Below are positions 26,562-35,332 of a stretch of 64,000 nucleotides of DNA, in pieces (the first letter of the stretch is position 1; every line of letters starts with the position of its first letter). The notes below the pieces were generated by a model, which was not told the origin of the DNA, made no database searches, and worked only from the letters and a program-made list of their open reading frames with translations. The position numbers were made by a program, and so were the translations under genes. The stretch covers positions 54,065-118,064 of the forward strand of contig NZ_JALEGS010000030.1 of NCBI RefSeq assembly GCF_022763345.1. The letters run 5' to 3'. The stretch is from Phaeodactylibacter sp. (GTDB lineage: Bacteria; Bacteroidota; Bacteroidia; Chitinophagales; Saprospiraceae).

Positions 26562-28181
26562 CTAGTGCCTCAAGCCGTCCTCCTCCGGCTCAACCTTGGT
26601 ATGTTTTAACGCCTCGGGCAAAACCAGGTTGGGCAGTATGGTAGATTTGATGCCCGACAAAGCAGACTGCCATAAATAATGAAAAACAGAGCGGCTGTCG
26701 TCACGGTCAGCATGAATTTTTCCCAAACGGTGCTTTTCGTCCGCCAGGTTTTGCTGAGGGAATGCTAACCCTTCCACCACCCCATTCAGTATTTTTTTCA
26801 CCAGTTTGGAATCGCTGTCGAGGTACTGAATATCCAGGTCTTTATAAAAAAACCGCATTTCTCCTTCTACCTGCTGTGCATTAGCCACAGCGTTCAGGGT
26901 AAGCTCATCGACCATACCGCTTTTAAAACGAAAGCCTGCTGCCTCCGCCAGAATGGCATTCGCTCTGGGCAACGGGAACTGTTCCAGCCGGGCATTGTAC
27001 CGAAAGGGCGCGCCGGGATCGTTAATGGGGAACTGTGCTGATAAATAAAGAGGCGCTTCTCCGTAAAACGAGCATTCTACTTCAAGGGTTATGGGGCTTA
27101 AATCTGCATCGTTCCCTACTGTATGGATGCTTGCGTTGAGGTTTTTAAAGTCTACAGTTCCAAGTTCATCGTGGCCCGCATAAAGCTCTGCATATTGTAT
27201 GTCCGCCTGCCTTAGCCGGATTTCGTCAACCCTCACGTTCCTGCCCAAGTCTGACAGCCAGGTATGCGGCAAAGACTTCTGACGGGAGGAATCGTGTGGC
27301 ACCCGCTTGTCCATCACCACGCGCAGCTGAGGAGATTCCAGTGCAAGTGAGCGGGCGTGGAGGCTATCTCGCAGTAGTGCTTTATAGCCCAGCCCTTCCA
27401 CCTGTAGCGCCGGCAATTGCAGCGCGTATCGCCCCTTCCGGTGGTCCATTTGCCGGGCGAAATCATTGGCATCATGTAAAGATTGAACAGATAGGGCTTT
27501 GATGCTTAGCGTACTGTCACGGCTATCCCCAGAGAGCTGCTCCAGGGAAATTTGGTGCAAAGACGCGCGGTCCGGCATTGTACAACTCCGGAAGTTGAAG
27601 GAGAGGTAGTCAGCCACCTTTGACGAAAATCCCTCCCCTGACTGATAAGCGATCCCACCAATAGCTAGGGAAAAGGTATCTATGGTTGCCCGGGCGGTGG
27701 TGTCTTGGGCATTGGTGTAAATAAACTGCCCGTTTTGTGCGTAAAGCCGGCCGATTTCAAAGCGGAATTGTTTGCCAGATTGCCCGGAAGCCGTATCTGC
27801 CCTGACCTTGCCGGAAGTGTCCCTTTCCAAGTTTATCTGTGGAGCCTCCCAATGCACCTCCGAAACATGAAAGGTGGAACGAAGCAATTTCAGCCATCGG
27901 ATTTGGCGGACATGCAGGGCTTTGGCCTGATGCTGAAAGGCCAAGGTCCCTGATGCGGTCTGCAAATCGCCCTGCACCTCCATTCCAAAACAGGACACCT
28001 GCCGCCGAATGATGCTGACTTCCATTTTGTCATAGGAAAGGGCAACCTGACTGTTCCCGGCAGCCTGCTGAATTTTGTGCTCCACCCAGGAGGGTAAAAC
28101 ATAAAACACCCCGACCCCCAGTGTACAAGCTACCAGGAAGGCAATCAGCAAAAAGGTTTTCGATAGTTTTATTCTGGTCAT
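26562..28181 (-). CDS. AsmA/DUF748-like envelope protein
   Basis: A 539-residue protein with one N-terminal anchor (LLIAFLVACTLGVGVFYVLPSWV, residues about 10-32, in two parts) and a long beta-rich periplasmic part. Phrases such as VRVDEIRLRQADIQYAEL and DFKNLNASIHTVGND, spaced as repeated strand-turn units, resemble AsmA-like/DUF748 proteins linked to lipid transport or outer-membrane homeostasis (family knowledge). It follows the last GH17 gene by 63 bases on the same strand. Whether it belongs to the glucan locus is unclear, as no such protein is needed for the pathway. Confidence 0.6.
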   Translation of the reverse strand: MTRIKLSKTFLLIAFLVACTLGVGVFYVLPSWVEHKIQQAAGNSQVALSYDKMEVSIIRRQVSCFGMEVQGDLQTASGTLAFQHQAKALHVRQIRWLKLLRSTFHVSEVHWEAPQINLERDTSGKVRADTASGQSGKQFRFEIGRLYAQNGQFIYTNAQDTTARATIDTFSLAIGGIAYQSGEGFSSKVADYLSFNFRSCTMPDRASLHQISLEQLSGDSRDSTLSIKALSVQSLHDANDFARQMDHRKGRYALQLPALQVEGLGYKALLRDSLHARSLALESPQLRVVMDKRVPHDSSRQKSLPHTWLSDLGRNVRVDEIRLRQADIQYAELYAGHDELGTVDFKNLNASIHTVGNDADLSPITLEVECSFYGEAPLYLSAQFPINDPGAPFRYNARLEQFPLPRANAILAEAAGFRFKSGMVDELTLNAVANAQQVEGEMRFFYKDLDIQYLDSDSKLVKKILNGVVEGLAFPQQNLADEKHRLGKIHADRDDSRSVFHYLWQSALSGIKSTILPNLVLPEALKHTKVEPEEDGLRH

Positions 28182-28244
28182 TAACTATTCCAACCTGTGC
28201 TTTTGCCGTGTGTTCGATTTCAAAGGGCCAGTCCAGCCCCTTTT

Positions 28245-29183
28245 TCATCGGCCAGCCAGCAGGCCTTGCACCACCAGCTTAGGCGACCGGTCCACCCGGA
28301 ACAAGCCCCAATGTTTCTCCGGCTCCATAGGGTCCGGTGAGCCTTTCCAGGGCTCGTCGAAGGCTTCGAAGACGAAGGTGAGGATTTCTTCTGCATCCGT
28401 CCAGCCCATCAGGTCATCGTAATAGGTCTTTTGCAGGGTTTCATTGACATGGCCGGGGTCTATGCCCTGACCATTGGAGCGGGTCGTCCAGCCAGCTTCG
28501 GTAATGACGACCGGCGTATCCGGATAAAGGTCAGCTACACCGTAATAATTTTCCCTGGTGTACTCCAGGGATTCATGGATGTGCTTATACTCCCATACCG
28601 GATAAGTGTGAATGGAGATGAAGTCAACCTCCTGTGCCAGCGGGCGCAGTTTGTGCATCCAGGGCACATAGTTTTCACAAAAGGTGACGGGCTGTTGAGT
28701 AGCAGCCTTGAGGCGGCGCACAAAAGCAATAACCCGCCCCACCGGAACATAATGGTCGGTCCAGTCCACACAGGCTTCATTCCCGGCTGAAGTGCAGCAG
28801 ATGATGTCCGGGTAGGCATTGGCCCATTTGATGAGTTTATCGATCTGCGCGTCGTTTTTAGCTTTGTTGGCTTCCAGCTGTTCTTCCGAATACACCCCAC
28901 CGCCCCAGGGGCAGCCGTAGTTGTTCATTTCCGCCTCGATGTAGGCGCCCTGCATGACTTTGAAGTCCAGTTTTTCCTGTTGAATGACCTGCAAAACGGT
29001 CTCTGCATGCGGGTCGCAATCGTACAAACGCAGGTACTTCCAATGCCCCTGCAACATCAGCAAATCTTCTCTTACCTGCTCATAGGCAGGGTATTCACCA
29101 CCCGGGTGTTGCCCTTCCCGAAACCCCGAGTAGCAAATTGCCCGGCCGTACGGAAAAGGCAAACGGTTGTTGTGCTCCATCAA
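28245..29183 (-). CDS. Cytoplasmic GH17-family beta-1,3-glucanase-like hydrolase
   Basis: A 312-residue TIM-barrel glycosidase without a signal peptide, so probably cytoplasmic. The acid/base Glu136 lies in SAGNEACVDW and the nucleophile Glu229 in ITEAGWTTR, the two GH17 motifs. FISIHTYPVWEY and FEAFDEPWKG line the active site. It is more diverged from the other two cytoplasmic GH17 units than they are from each other, and closer in layout to the GH17 lipoprotein (HTYP, EAFDE). Expected substrate: beta-1,3-gluco-oligosaccharides. It is the last clear glucan gene of the leftward operon, 3 bases after its neighbour. Confidence 0.85.
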   Translation of the reverse strand: MMEHNNRLPFPYGRAICYSGFREGQHPGGEYPAYEQVREDLLMLQGHWKYLRLYDCDPHAETVLQVIQQEKLDFKVMQGAYIEAEMNNYGCPWGGGVYSEEQLEANKAKNDAQIDKLIKWANAYPDIICCTSAGNEACVDWTDHYVPVGRVIAFVRRLKAATQQPVTFCENYVPWMHKLRPLAQEVDFISIHTYPVWEYKHIHESLEYTRENYYGVADLYPDTPVVITEAGWTTRSNGQGIDPGHVNETLQKTYYDDLMGWTDAEEILTFVFEAFDEPWKGSPDPMEPEKHWGLFRVDRSPKLVVQGLLAGR

Positions 29184-29186
29184 TCT

Positions 29187-30074
29187 TTAGAATTTCAGCT
29201 TTTCACTTTTATCCCACAGGCCCCAGTAGGCCCCAACATCTCCTTCTGCCCCCACTTTCCAGGATTCATCGAAGGAGGAGAAATAGAAGACCTCGATATT
29301 GTCCTGCCGGGCCCACTGCTGAATATTGAGAAAGTAGCGCAGCGCATTGTGGTGAGCAGGCTCTGCATCATTGAGTGCTGTGCCCTGACTAGGCCAGCCG
29401 GTTTCTGTAATGATCACCTTTTTGCCCTGCCCGGCATGCAAAGCTTGGTAGTACATTTGCTTAGCATGCATCAGGCTATAGTCAATGTGGCAACCCTCCC
29501 AATAAGGGTAGCAATTAGCCAAAATGACATCACAGGCAGCAGTAATCTGTGGCCGTGCGCTGAATTCATAATAAGCATCCACATAGCCCACCGGAATATC
29601 TCCGGGCAGGGCTTCCCGTACCCGGGCGATGTACTCCAGCAGTTCTCCTTCGGTCAGGTCGCCCCGGTACATCACCTCATTGCCTACAGCAGCAATATCC
29701 ACGTAGCCGGCTTTCGCCTGACGGATCAGCCCTTCAATTTCCTGCTCATTCAGGTCTTTGTCATCGCCCAGCCAGGCACCGACCAGGGTTTTGATGCCCA
29801 TCTCTCGGGCGACCTCAGCCACCAGTTCATTGCCCTCAACGCAAGAAAAGCTCCGCACCCATTTGATGTAGGGCGCAATGATACCCATACGCCTTCTAAT
29901 CTGCGCTTTGGTCAGAATAGCGCCTGGCTTTTGACCTTCATCGTAGGCACTGTAGCACAAGCCATGCAGGCCGCTGCCCAGCACATTTTGAAAAAGCTGC
30001 CGGAAATCATCCGCGCCTTTGCCGGAATAATCGAAGCCTTTCAGGCTGTCCAGTCGTTCTACCCGTAGTGACAT
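29187..30074 (-). CDS. Cytoplasmic GH17-family hydrolase, close paralogue of the transporter-fused GH17
   Basis: A 295-residue GH17 TIM barrel without a signal peptide. Acid/base Glu133 is in AVGNEVMYR and nucleophile Glu224 in ITETGWPSQG. The protein aligns from end to end with residues about 500-795 of the upstream transporter fusion, sharing LHGLCxSxYxEGQ, KAQIRRRM or KEQIRRRM, PVGYVDAYY and FYFSSFDESWKV, so the two arose by tandem duplication. It begins 4 bases after the fusion gene stops. Expected role: trimming imported beta-1,3-glucan oligosaccharides in the cytoplasm. Confidence 0.87.
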   Translation of the reverse strand: MSLRVERLDSLKGFDYSGKGADDFRQLFQNVLGSGLHGLCYSAYDEGQKPGAILTKAQIRRRMGIIAPYIKWVRSFSCVEGNELVAEVAREMGIKTLVGAWLGDDKDLNEQEIEGLIRQAKAGYVDIAAVGNEVMYRGDLTEGELLEYIARVREALPGDIPVGYVDAYYEFSARPQITAACDVILANCYPYWEGCHIDYSLMHAKQMYYQALHAGQGKKVIITETGWPSQGTALNDAEPAHHNALRYFLNIQQWARQDNIEVFYFSSFDESWKVGAEGDVGAYWGLWDKSEKLKF

Positions 30075-30078
30075 ATTG

Positions 30079-32478
30079 TTAGTTGGTTTTTACGTTTTGT
30101 GATTCAAACTTGGGCTGCTCATGCTTATCCCAAAGCCCCCAGCGGGTACCCACCTCACCTTCGTGGACCACTTTCCAGGACTCATCGAAGGAGGAAAAGT
30201 AAAACATCTCAATGCCGTTGGCTTTTGCCCAGTCCTGAGCATTGATAAAATACTTCATGGCATTTTCAGCGGATGGCTCTGCCGCTTCCACACTCTGCCC
30301 GGCGCTGGGCCAGCCAGTTTCGGCGACGATCACTTTTTTGCCCTGCCCGGCTTCTGTGGCCAGCGCGTACATCTGCTGCAGGAACAACAAGGCATGGCCA
30401 TTGTCCGCGCCTTCCCAGAAGGGGTAACAGTTGATCGGGATGATATCACAGGCATTAACCAGTTCAGGGCGCTCCAGGAACTGATAGTAGGCATCCACAT
30501 AGCCTACCGGTATGCCTTCTGGAAGCTGCGCCTTCACTCGCTCAATGTAACCAATGATTTCCTGCTCCGTAAGCTCATTGCGCAGCAGCACTTCATTACC
30601 AACAGCTGCAATATCGACCAAGCCTTCTTTGGCCAACCTTACCAGGGCGTTGATCTCGGCTTCATTCCGTTCTTTGTCTTCGCTGATCCAGGCCCCCACC
30701 ATTGTCTTCAGGCCTTTCTCATGGGCAATTCGGGGGATCAGTTCATTGCCTTCTGTACAAGAGAACGATCGGATCCATTCGGTATGCGGCATAATGATTT
30801 CCATACGCCGCCGGATCTGTTCTTTCGATAGGATATCACCGGCAGCCTGGCCTTCCACATAAGGGCTGAAGCATAGCCCGTGCAGGTGGCTATTGAGCTT
30901 TTCCGTAAAGAGGGCGCGGATTTCACCAGTGGATTTTCCGGCAAAGTCTAATCCGACTACCCCATTGAGGAGCAAGCCCTCTTTAAGGGCCAGCAATTTG
31001 CCGGGCATGTAGGCGGAGGAGCTTCCCTTTGCCATTTTTTTGCGGTCAATAGCGGCACGGACTTCCAATGCCTTTTCTTCCGTTACGTCATAGTCGCGCA
31101 TGACCCACATCGCAATCAGGGTTCCTACAATAGGCAGGCCGGAGAAAAATATCCGCAGCCCGGTAATGGCCTCAGGCTGATCCGTCCCCGGAATGCCTTC
31201 CTGAAACCCGACAATGGACAAAATCACCCCACTCAAACCACCGGCAATGGCAAAACCAAACTTTACCATCCACCAGTAAATGGCACCAAAAATACCTTCC
31301 CGCCGCTTGCCGGTATTCAATTCGTCCAGGTCGATTACATCCGAAGTCATGGACATCATCAGGGTGAACAGGCTACCGATACCAAAGGAGAAGAAAGGCA
31401 GCGCAAAAATGAACAGGTAAGGCTTGCCCGGCACCAGCAGGAACCACAGCATCACATAACCGATAATTGAAATACCCTGTGATAAGATAAAGGCTTGCTT
31501 CTTGCCTATTTTGCGCGACAGCCAGGCTACAATCGGGATGACAATAAAGGTGGTGGAAATCGCCCCCAGGCTACCGAAAAGCGTGGGCCAAAACCCTGCA
31601 TTCGCAGCATCAGCATCCCCGTTGAACAGGTGATAGACGATGATAAAAAAGGTAAAAGTGGCTACGGTATTGAAGGCATTGAAAATGAAGAAGGTGGAAA
31701 TACAAAGCTTCCGGAACGGCTTGATCTTCAGCGCTTCCTTAAAACCGAGAATGATCTCATTGAAACTCCCGCCAATATTTTTGAGTGTCATCGGAGAATA
31801 ATCCTTCTCCAGAGTGGATTCACTTTTAATGAAGATGGCCGGCATCATGGCCACGAACATCAAAATGATGCCCACCCAAAGGGCAAGGGTTCGGGTAGCT
31901 GTTTCTGCGTCCGGGAACCACCCATCGGGGCCATTATCATACATGATGACCCAAAACCAGGGCGCGATCACCCAGGCCCACTGCCCAATCCACTGCGCGG
32001 TAGCCATAATGTTGGTTCGCTCGTGAAAGTCGTCGCTCATTTCATACCCCATGGCTACATAAGGCACACTAAAAATGGTTAGCCCAAGGTAGAAAACAAA
32101 GGACCAGATCATGAAGTAGGTGAAGTTGTAGTTGAGGGATATCAGCTCCCCTGTCGCCGGGTCCGTTTTGTAGAGCTGCCACATCGCTACAAAAGCCACG
32201 CCCATGATAACCGCACCAGCCATCACATACTGCCTGCGCCGGCCCCATTTAGATTTCGTATTGTCCGAAATGAAGCCCATAATCGGGTCTGTAAAGGAGT
32301 CAAAAATCCGCGGGAAGAAATAAATCACGCCCCACATCCAGCCTGGAAAACCCAGGTTTTGTACCAGGACCACCATAAAAATCCCCAGTACGGCCGGGAA
32401 CATTTGATTGGCAAGCATGCCCATTCCAAAGGCTACTTTTTGCCCAAAGGGCACTTTATGTTTAGCTGTAGTACTCAT
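30079..32478 (-). CDS. GPH-type sugar transporter fused to a cytoplasmic GH17 domain
   Basis: A 799-residue inner-membrane fusion. Residues about 1-465 are a glycoside-pentoside-hexuronide:cation symporter of the major facilitator superfamily: RIFDSFTDPIMGFISDNTKSKWGRRRQ (in two parts, the family signature near residue 60), FSVPYVAMGYEM, and SMTSDVIDLDELNTGKRREG in the later loop. About 12 hydrophobic segments place the C-terminus in the cytoplasm. After a linker (about 466-495) residues about 500-795 are a complete GH17 domain with acid/base Glu629 (AVGNEVLLR) and nucleophile Glu720 (VAETGWPSAG). The frame is continuous with no sign of a lost stop. It probably imports beta-1,3-gluco-oligosaccharides and hydrolyses them on entry (inference). 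It lies between the GH30 and GH17 genes. Confidence 0.88.
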   Translation of the reverse strand: MSTTAKHKVPFGQKVAFGMGMLANQMFPAVLGIFMVVLVQNLGFPGWMWGVIYFFPRIFDSFTDPIMGFISDNTKSKWGRRRQYVMAGAVIMGVAFVAMWQLYKTDPATGELISLNYNFTYFMIWSFVFYLGLTIFSVPYVAMGYEMSDDFHERTNIMATAQWIGQWAWVIAPWFWVIMYDNGPDGWFPDAETATRTLALWVGIILMFVAMMPAIFIKSESTLEKDYSPMTLKNIGGSFNEIILGFKEALKIKPFRKLCISTFFIFNAFNTVATFTFFIIVYHLFNGDADAANAGFWPTLFGSLGAISTTFIVIPIVAWLSRKIGKKQAFILSQGISIIGYVMLWFLLVPGKPYLFIFALPFFSFGIGSLFTLMMSMTSDVIDLDELNTGKRREGIFGAIYWWMVKFGFAIAGGLSGVILSIVGFQEGIPGTDQPEAITGLRIFFSGLPIVGTLIAMWVMRDYDVTEEKALEVRAAIDRKKMAKGSSSAYMPGKLLALKEGLLLNGVVGLDFAGKSTGEIRALFTEKLNSHLHGLCFSPYVEGQAAGDILSKEQIRRRMEIIMPHTEWIRSFSCTEGNELIPRIAHEKGLKTMVGAWISEDKERNEAEINALVRLAKEGLVDIAAVGNEVLLRNELTEQEIIGYIERVKAQLPEGIPVGYVDAYYQFLERPELVNACDIIPINCYPFWEGADNGHALLFLQQMYALATEAGQGKKVIVAETGWPSAGQSVEAAEPSAENAMKYFINAQDWAKANGIEMFYFSSFDESWKVVHEGEVGTRWGLWDKHEQPKFESQNVKTN

Positions 32479-32490
32479 CGCTGGTTTTAT

Positions 32491-33978
32491 TTATGGTTTG
32501 ATGACTATAGTCTGAATAGCTTGCCTGCTGACGGATAGCTGGGCGGACTGCCCGCTTAATTCGATGGCCAGGCTTTTCTCTCGTTCGGTGGGATTGAAAA
32601 TGACGACTGCGACAGAGCCATCCGGGTTCTTAGCGGCTGTTACCATCATTTCATCATCTGGGTTATCAAATCCGATGCGGGTAGCGCCGGGGCGTATAAA
32701 TTTACTAAAATGCGCCATGGTGTGGTAAAGTGGCGTAAAATAGACCTCATCTTGCTCGGGGTCAACGATAACCGGAGCCACGCACCAGTTCTTGAACCAG
32801 TTCGGGCCGCCCTGCCGGTTGAGCACCATATTCCAGTCCACCCAGCCGTCTACCCAGTTGTTCAGGCAGCCAATGATATCGCGGGCGTAACGGTAGACCG
32901 GCACATACTTCGGGTGCAGGTGCTTTTGGTCTTCCGGTGCCCAGTCCCAGCCCCAATCCGTCGCTTCTTTGGACCAGTACCAGTCGTCGTTTTTCCATTT
33001 GGGCACTTCCGCATCCACGCAAGCTTCGGTCTGAATGAGGTGCTTCCCGGGTGCTTTTTTGTGAGCGTACTGCAATTCCTCCGGAAAAACCTCATAGGTG
33101 CTGGCGTACCAGTGAATTGCTGTGCCGTCAAAATATTTGGAAGTGGCTTCGTTTTGGTACATGTCATCCACCCATTCTTTGAGGTGTTCTCGGTTCTGAT
33201 CGTAGCCCAAAATTTTTGCACTATGCCCGTCCGCCTCTAAGCGGGGGCCGAGGTGGTTTTGCACAAAGGCCGTCATCTCCTCCGGGCTGAAGTGCATGCT
33301 CTCCCAGTTACTGTCATTGCCCAGTGGCTCGTTCTCCACCGTAAATGCCCAGATATCGATGCCCTCTGCCTGATATGCGTCAAGGTATTTGGAGAAAAAC
33401 AGCGCCCAGGTATCATAGTATTGGGGCTGCAGCTTTCCCCCCATCCAGTCGTTGTTGTCTTTCATCCAGGGCGGGGCTGTCCAGGGCGAAGCGATGATTT
33501 TGAAGCCCTCTTCCGAGGCAGCCATCGCATCCTTGATCATGGGGATGATGTCTTCGCGGTCTTCTTTTATGGTAAAATGCTGCAGGGCGGTATCGCCTTC
33601 CACCGGAGCATAAGAATAGTGCCCCAGGGAGAAGTCACAGGAGTTCATGTGCGTACGGGTCAGGGAGTACCTTGCGCCTTCCGTTCCGAAGTAAGCATTA
33701 ATAATTTTGCTGCGGTTCTCAGCGCTGAGCTGATTGAGCAGGTAAGCGGATGCTTCGGTAAAGGAGCCGCCAAAGCCCGTGATCGTCTGATAGGTTTCCT
33801 CAGGCCGCAGCTTTATCACGATGGGATTTTCAGCCTGGGCGAAATCCGACAAGGGCGTAAGCTGATGGCCACCGGCAGAGGTTTCGTAGACTTCCACCGG
33901 TAGTGGTTCCCCGGATTGACAGGCGGCAAGCATCATCAAGACCATCAGACAGAAGGATATGTGAATAGATTTTGTCAT
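32491..33978 (-). CDS. GH30-family glucanase lipoprotein
   Basis: A 495-residue predicted lipoprotein (MVLMMLAAC, lipid Cys at about residue 19), exposed on the periplasmic or outer surface. The GH30 barrel starts with TYQTITGFGGSFTEASAY. Acid/base Glu217 is in TVENEP and nucleophile Glu318 in IQTEAC. SPWTAPPWMK and WVDWNMVLNRQGGPNW are strongly conserved. The last 80 residues form the side beta domain. Bacteroidota GH30 enzymes of this type often cut beta-1,6 branches of laminarin (family knowledge), which would complement the beta-1,3 activities around it. It is 32 bases after the GH17 lipoprotein gene. Confidence 0.9.
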   Translation of the reverse strand: MTKSIHISFCLMVLMMLAACQSGEPLPVEVYETSAGGHQLTPLSDFAQAENPIVIKLRPEETYQTITGFGGSFTEASAYLLNQLSAENRSKIINAYFGTEGARYSLTRTHMNSCDFSLGHYSYAPVEGDTALQHFTIKEDREDIIPMIKDAMAASEEGFKIIASPWTAPPWMKDNNDWMGGKLQPQYYDTWALFFSKYLDAYQAEGIDIWAFTVENEPLGNDSNWESMHFSPEEMTAFVQNHLGPRLEADGHSAKILGYDQNREHLKEWVDDMYQNEATSKYFDGTAIHWYASTYEVFPEELQYAHKKAPGKHLIQTEACVDAEVPKWKNDDWYWSKEATDWGWDWAPEDQKHLHPKYVPVYRYARDIIGCLNNWVDGWVDWNMVLNRQGGPNWFKNWCVAPVIVDPEQDEVYFTPLYHTMAHFSKFIRPGATRIGFDNPDDEMMVTAAKNPDGSVAVVIFNPTEREKSLAIELSGQSAQLSVSRQAIQTIVIKP

Positions 33979-34010
33979 AGGTTTTAGCTAAAAAGCTGTT
34001 TTGGTCTGAT

Positions 34011-35330
34011 CTAATTTGCGGGCGATTCCTCCATGAGCGGAGGCGCAGCTACTGATTCCAGAAGGGCCGCTTCGTCCCCATCCAAGGTTTTAGTTACCGG
34101 CTGGCCGCCGCGCCCTAAACCTTTAAATACCCCGGCATCCACCAGGTCCCAAAGGGCATACTTGGCTTTGCCATCGATCGTGAAGAGCCCGAAGTGGTTC
34201 TCGGAGCCGCCCGGGTTTCCAGCGTCTTTCCAGTTTTCATCAAACGCCTCAAAGTAGAAGCAGCTGATGCCATCTTCGTCTGTCCACTCTCGCATACGCT
34301 TGTGGTAAATAGCAGATTTGTACTCATCGGTCGCTTTCGAGCCGCCTGGTCCGTAGAAGCTGTTGGAAGCGGTCGCCCAGCCCGTCTCCCCAATATGGAT
34401 GGGCTTTTCGATGCCCAGTCCGGTGATGTAAGCGGCGGTTTGCGCGTATTGCTGCTGCGCGTATTCCAAAGCACGCTCCATTGCAGCTTCAATCTGTTCG
34501 GTTTTGGGCAGCTCAGCCTCGGCTTCCGTTACCCCCCAAAAGTCCGGATTGTAGTGGGTATCATGCATAGGATAAGTGTGCAGGGATACAAAGTCTACTG
34601 CCCGCAGCAACTGCTCCAGGTCCTCTACATGATACTCTGCACCGCCACCGCCCCAGGACGCAAAATTGTCTGAACTGGTAATCCAGAGGCTTTCGGGCAG
34701 TTCGCCATTAGCTTTCAGCCCCTGTAGGTGGTTGACCCATTTGAGGATCACCCCTGGTTGTACAAAATAGCTGGCGGCCCATTTCACCATAGCTTCGTTG
34801 CCCACCGCAATAACTTTGACGATATCAGGGTAGGCTTTCGCCATTTCCACTGCACGCGCGATTTCGGCAGCGTTGGCTTCTGCATCTTCGGCACTGTGGT
34901 CCGGATTAGCGGTAAAAGCACCTTTGCAGTTGATCCAGGCGCCCAGCATAACGTACATCTCGAAGCCAGGATCTTCGCTTTTCAGCTCGCGGATGGCGGC
35001 AAGGAGATTGGAGGCTTGTGCCAGATGGGTGTTATAGGTCCTTAGCACCTTGATGCCCATAGCCTGTAGCAAAAGCATGTCCGCCTTCAGCTGAGGTATC
35101 GTGGGCTGTACCTCCCGGCTGTTGGCACGGTAGCCCCCGTAGGAAATGGCCCGGTAAGCCGGGTCGCCAAGGATGTCAGCAGCGGTCACTTCATTTGGTT
35201 TTTCACTTGGCGTCGCCGATGCCTTTTCTGTAGATGGGCTGCAGCCAAAGGAAAGGAAAATAACCACGGCTACACCCAGCAGTATGGCCAGCATCAAAGT
35301 ACTCAAGGGATGGTTTTTTGAATTTCGCAT
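34011..35330 (-). CDS. GH17-family glucanase lipoprotein
   Basis: A 439-residue predicted lipoprotein. Signal segment MLAILLGVAVVIFLSFGC (lipid Cys at about residue 30). The GH17 barrel covers about residues 55-400: AISYGGYRANSRE, acid/base Glu179 in AVGNEAMVKW, FVSLHTYPMHD, nucleophile Glu315 in HIGETGWATA, and FYFEAFDENWKD. The tail after 400 is acidic and likely disordered. It probably cuts beta-1,3-glucan outside the inner membrane, unlike the three signal-less GH17 units downstream. It starts 2 bases after the phosphorylase gene stops. Confidence 0.88.
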   Translation of the reverse strand: MRNSKNHPLSTLMLAILLGVAVVIFLSFGCSPSTEKASATPSEKPNEVTAADILGDPAYRAISYGGYRANSREVQPTIPQLKADMLLLQAMGIKVLRTYNTHLAQASNLLAAIRELKSEDPGFEMYVMLGAWINCKGAFTANPDHSAEDAEANAAEIARAVEMAKAYPDIVKVIAVGNEAMVKWAASYFVQPGVILKWVNHLQGLKANGELPESLWITSSDNFASWGGGGAEYHVEDLEQLLRAVDFVSLHTYPMHDTHYNPDFWGVTEAEAELPKTEQIEAAMERALEYAQQQYAQTAAYITGLGIEKPIHIGETGWATASNSFYGPGGSKATDEYKSAIYHKRMREWTDEDGISCFYFEAFDENWKDAGNPGGSENHFGLFTIDGKAKYALWDLVDAGVFKGLGRGGQPVTKTLDGDEAALLESVAAPPLMEESPAN

Positions 35331-35332
35331 AG

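Noticed and set aside
28980..30068. A 362-codon open frame on the + strand
   Set aside because: Antisense to the two GH17 genes that have catalytic motifs and operon spacing; no domain in the translation.
31000..31060. The transporter-GH17 fusion as a frameshift or read-through artefact
   Set aside because: The frame is unbroken, the linker is hydrophilic with normal composition, and the GH17 part keeps its full N-terminus; no slippery run or stop is seen at the joint.
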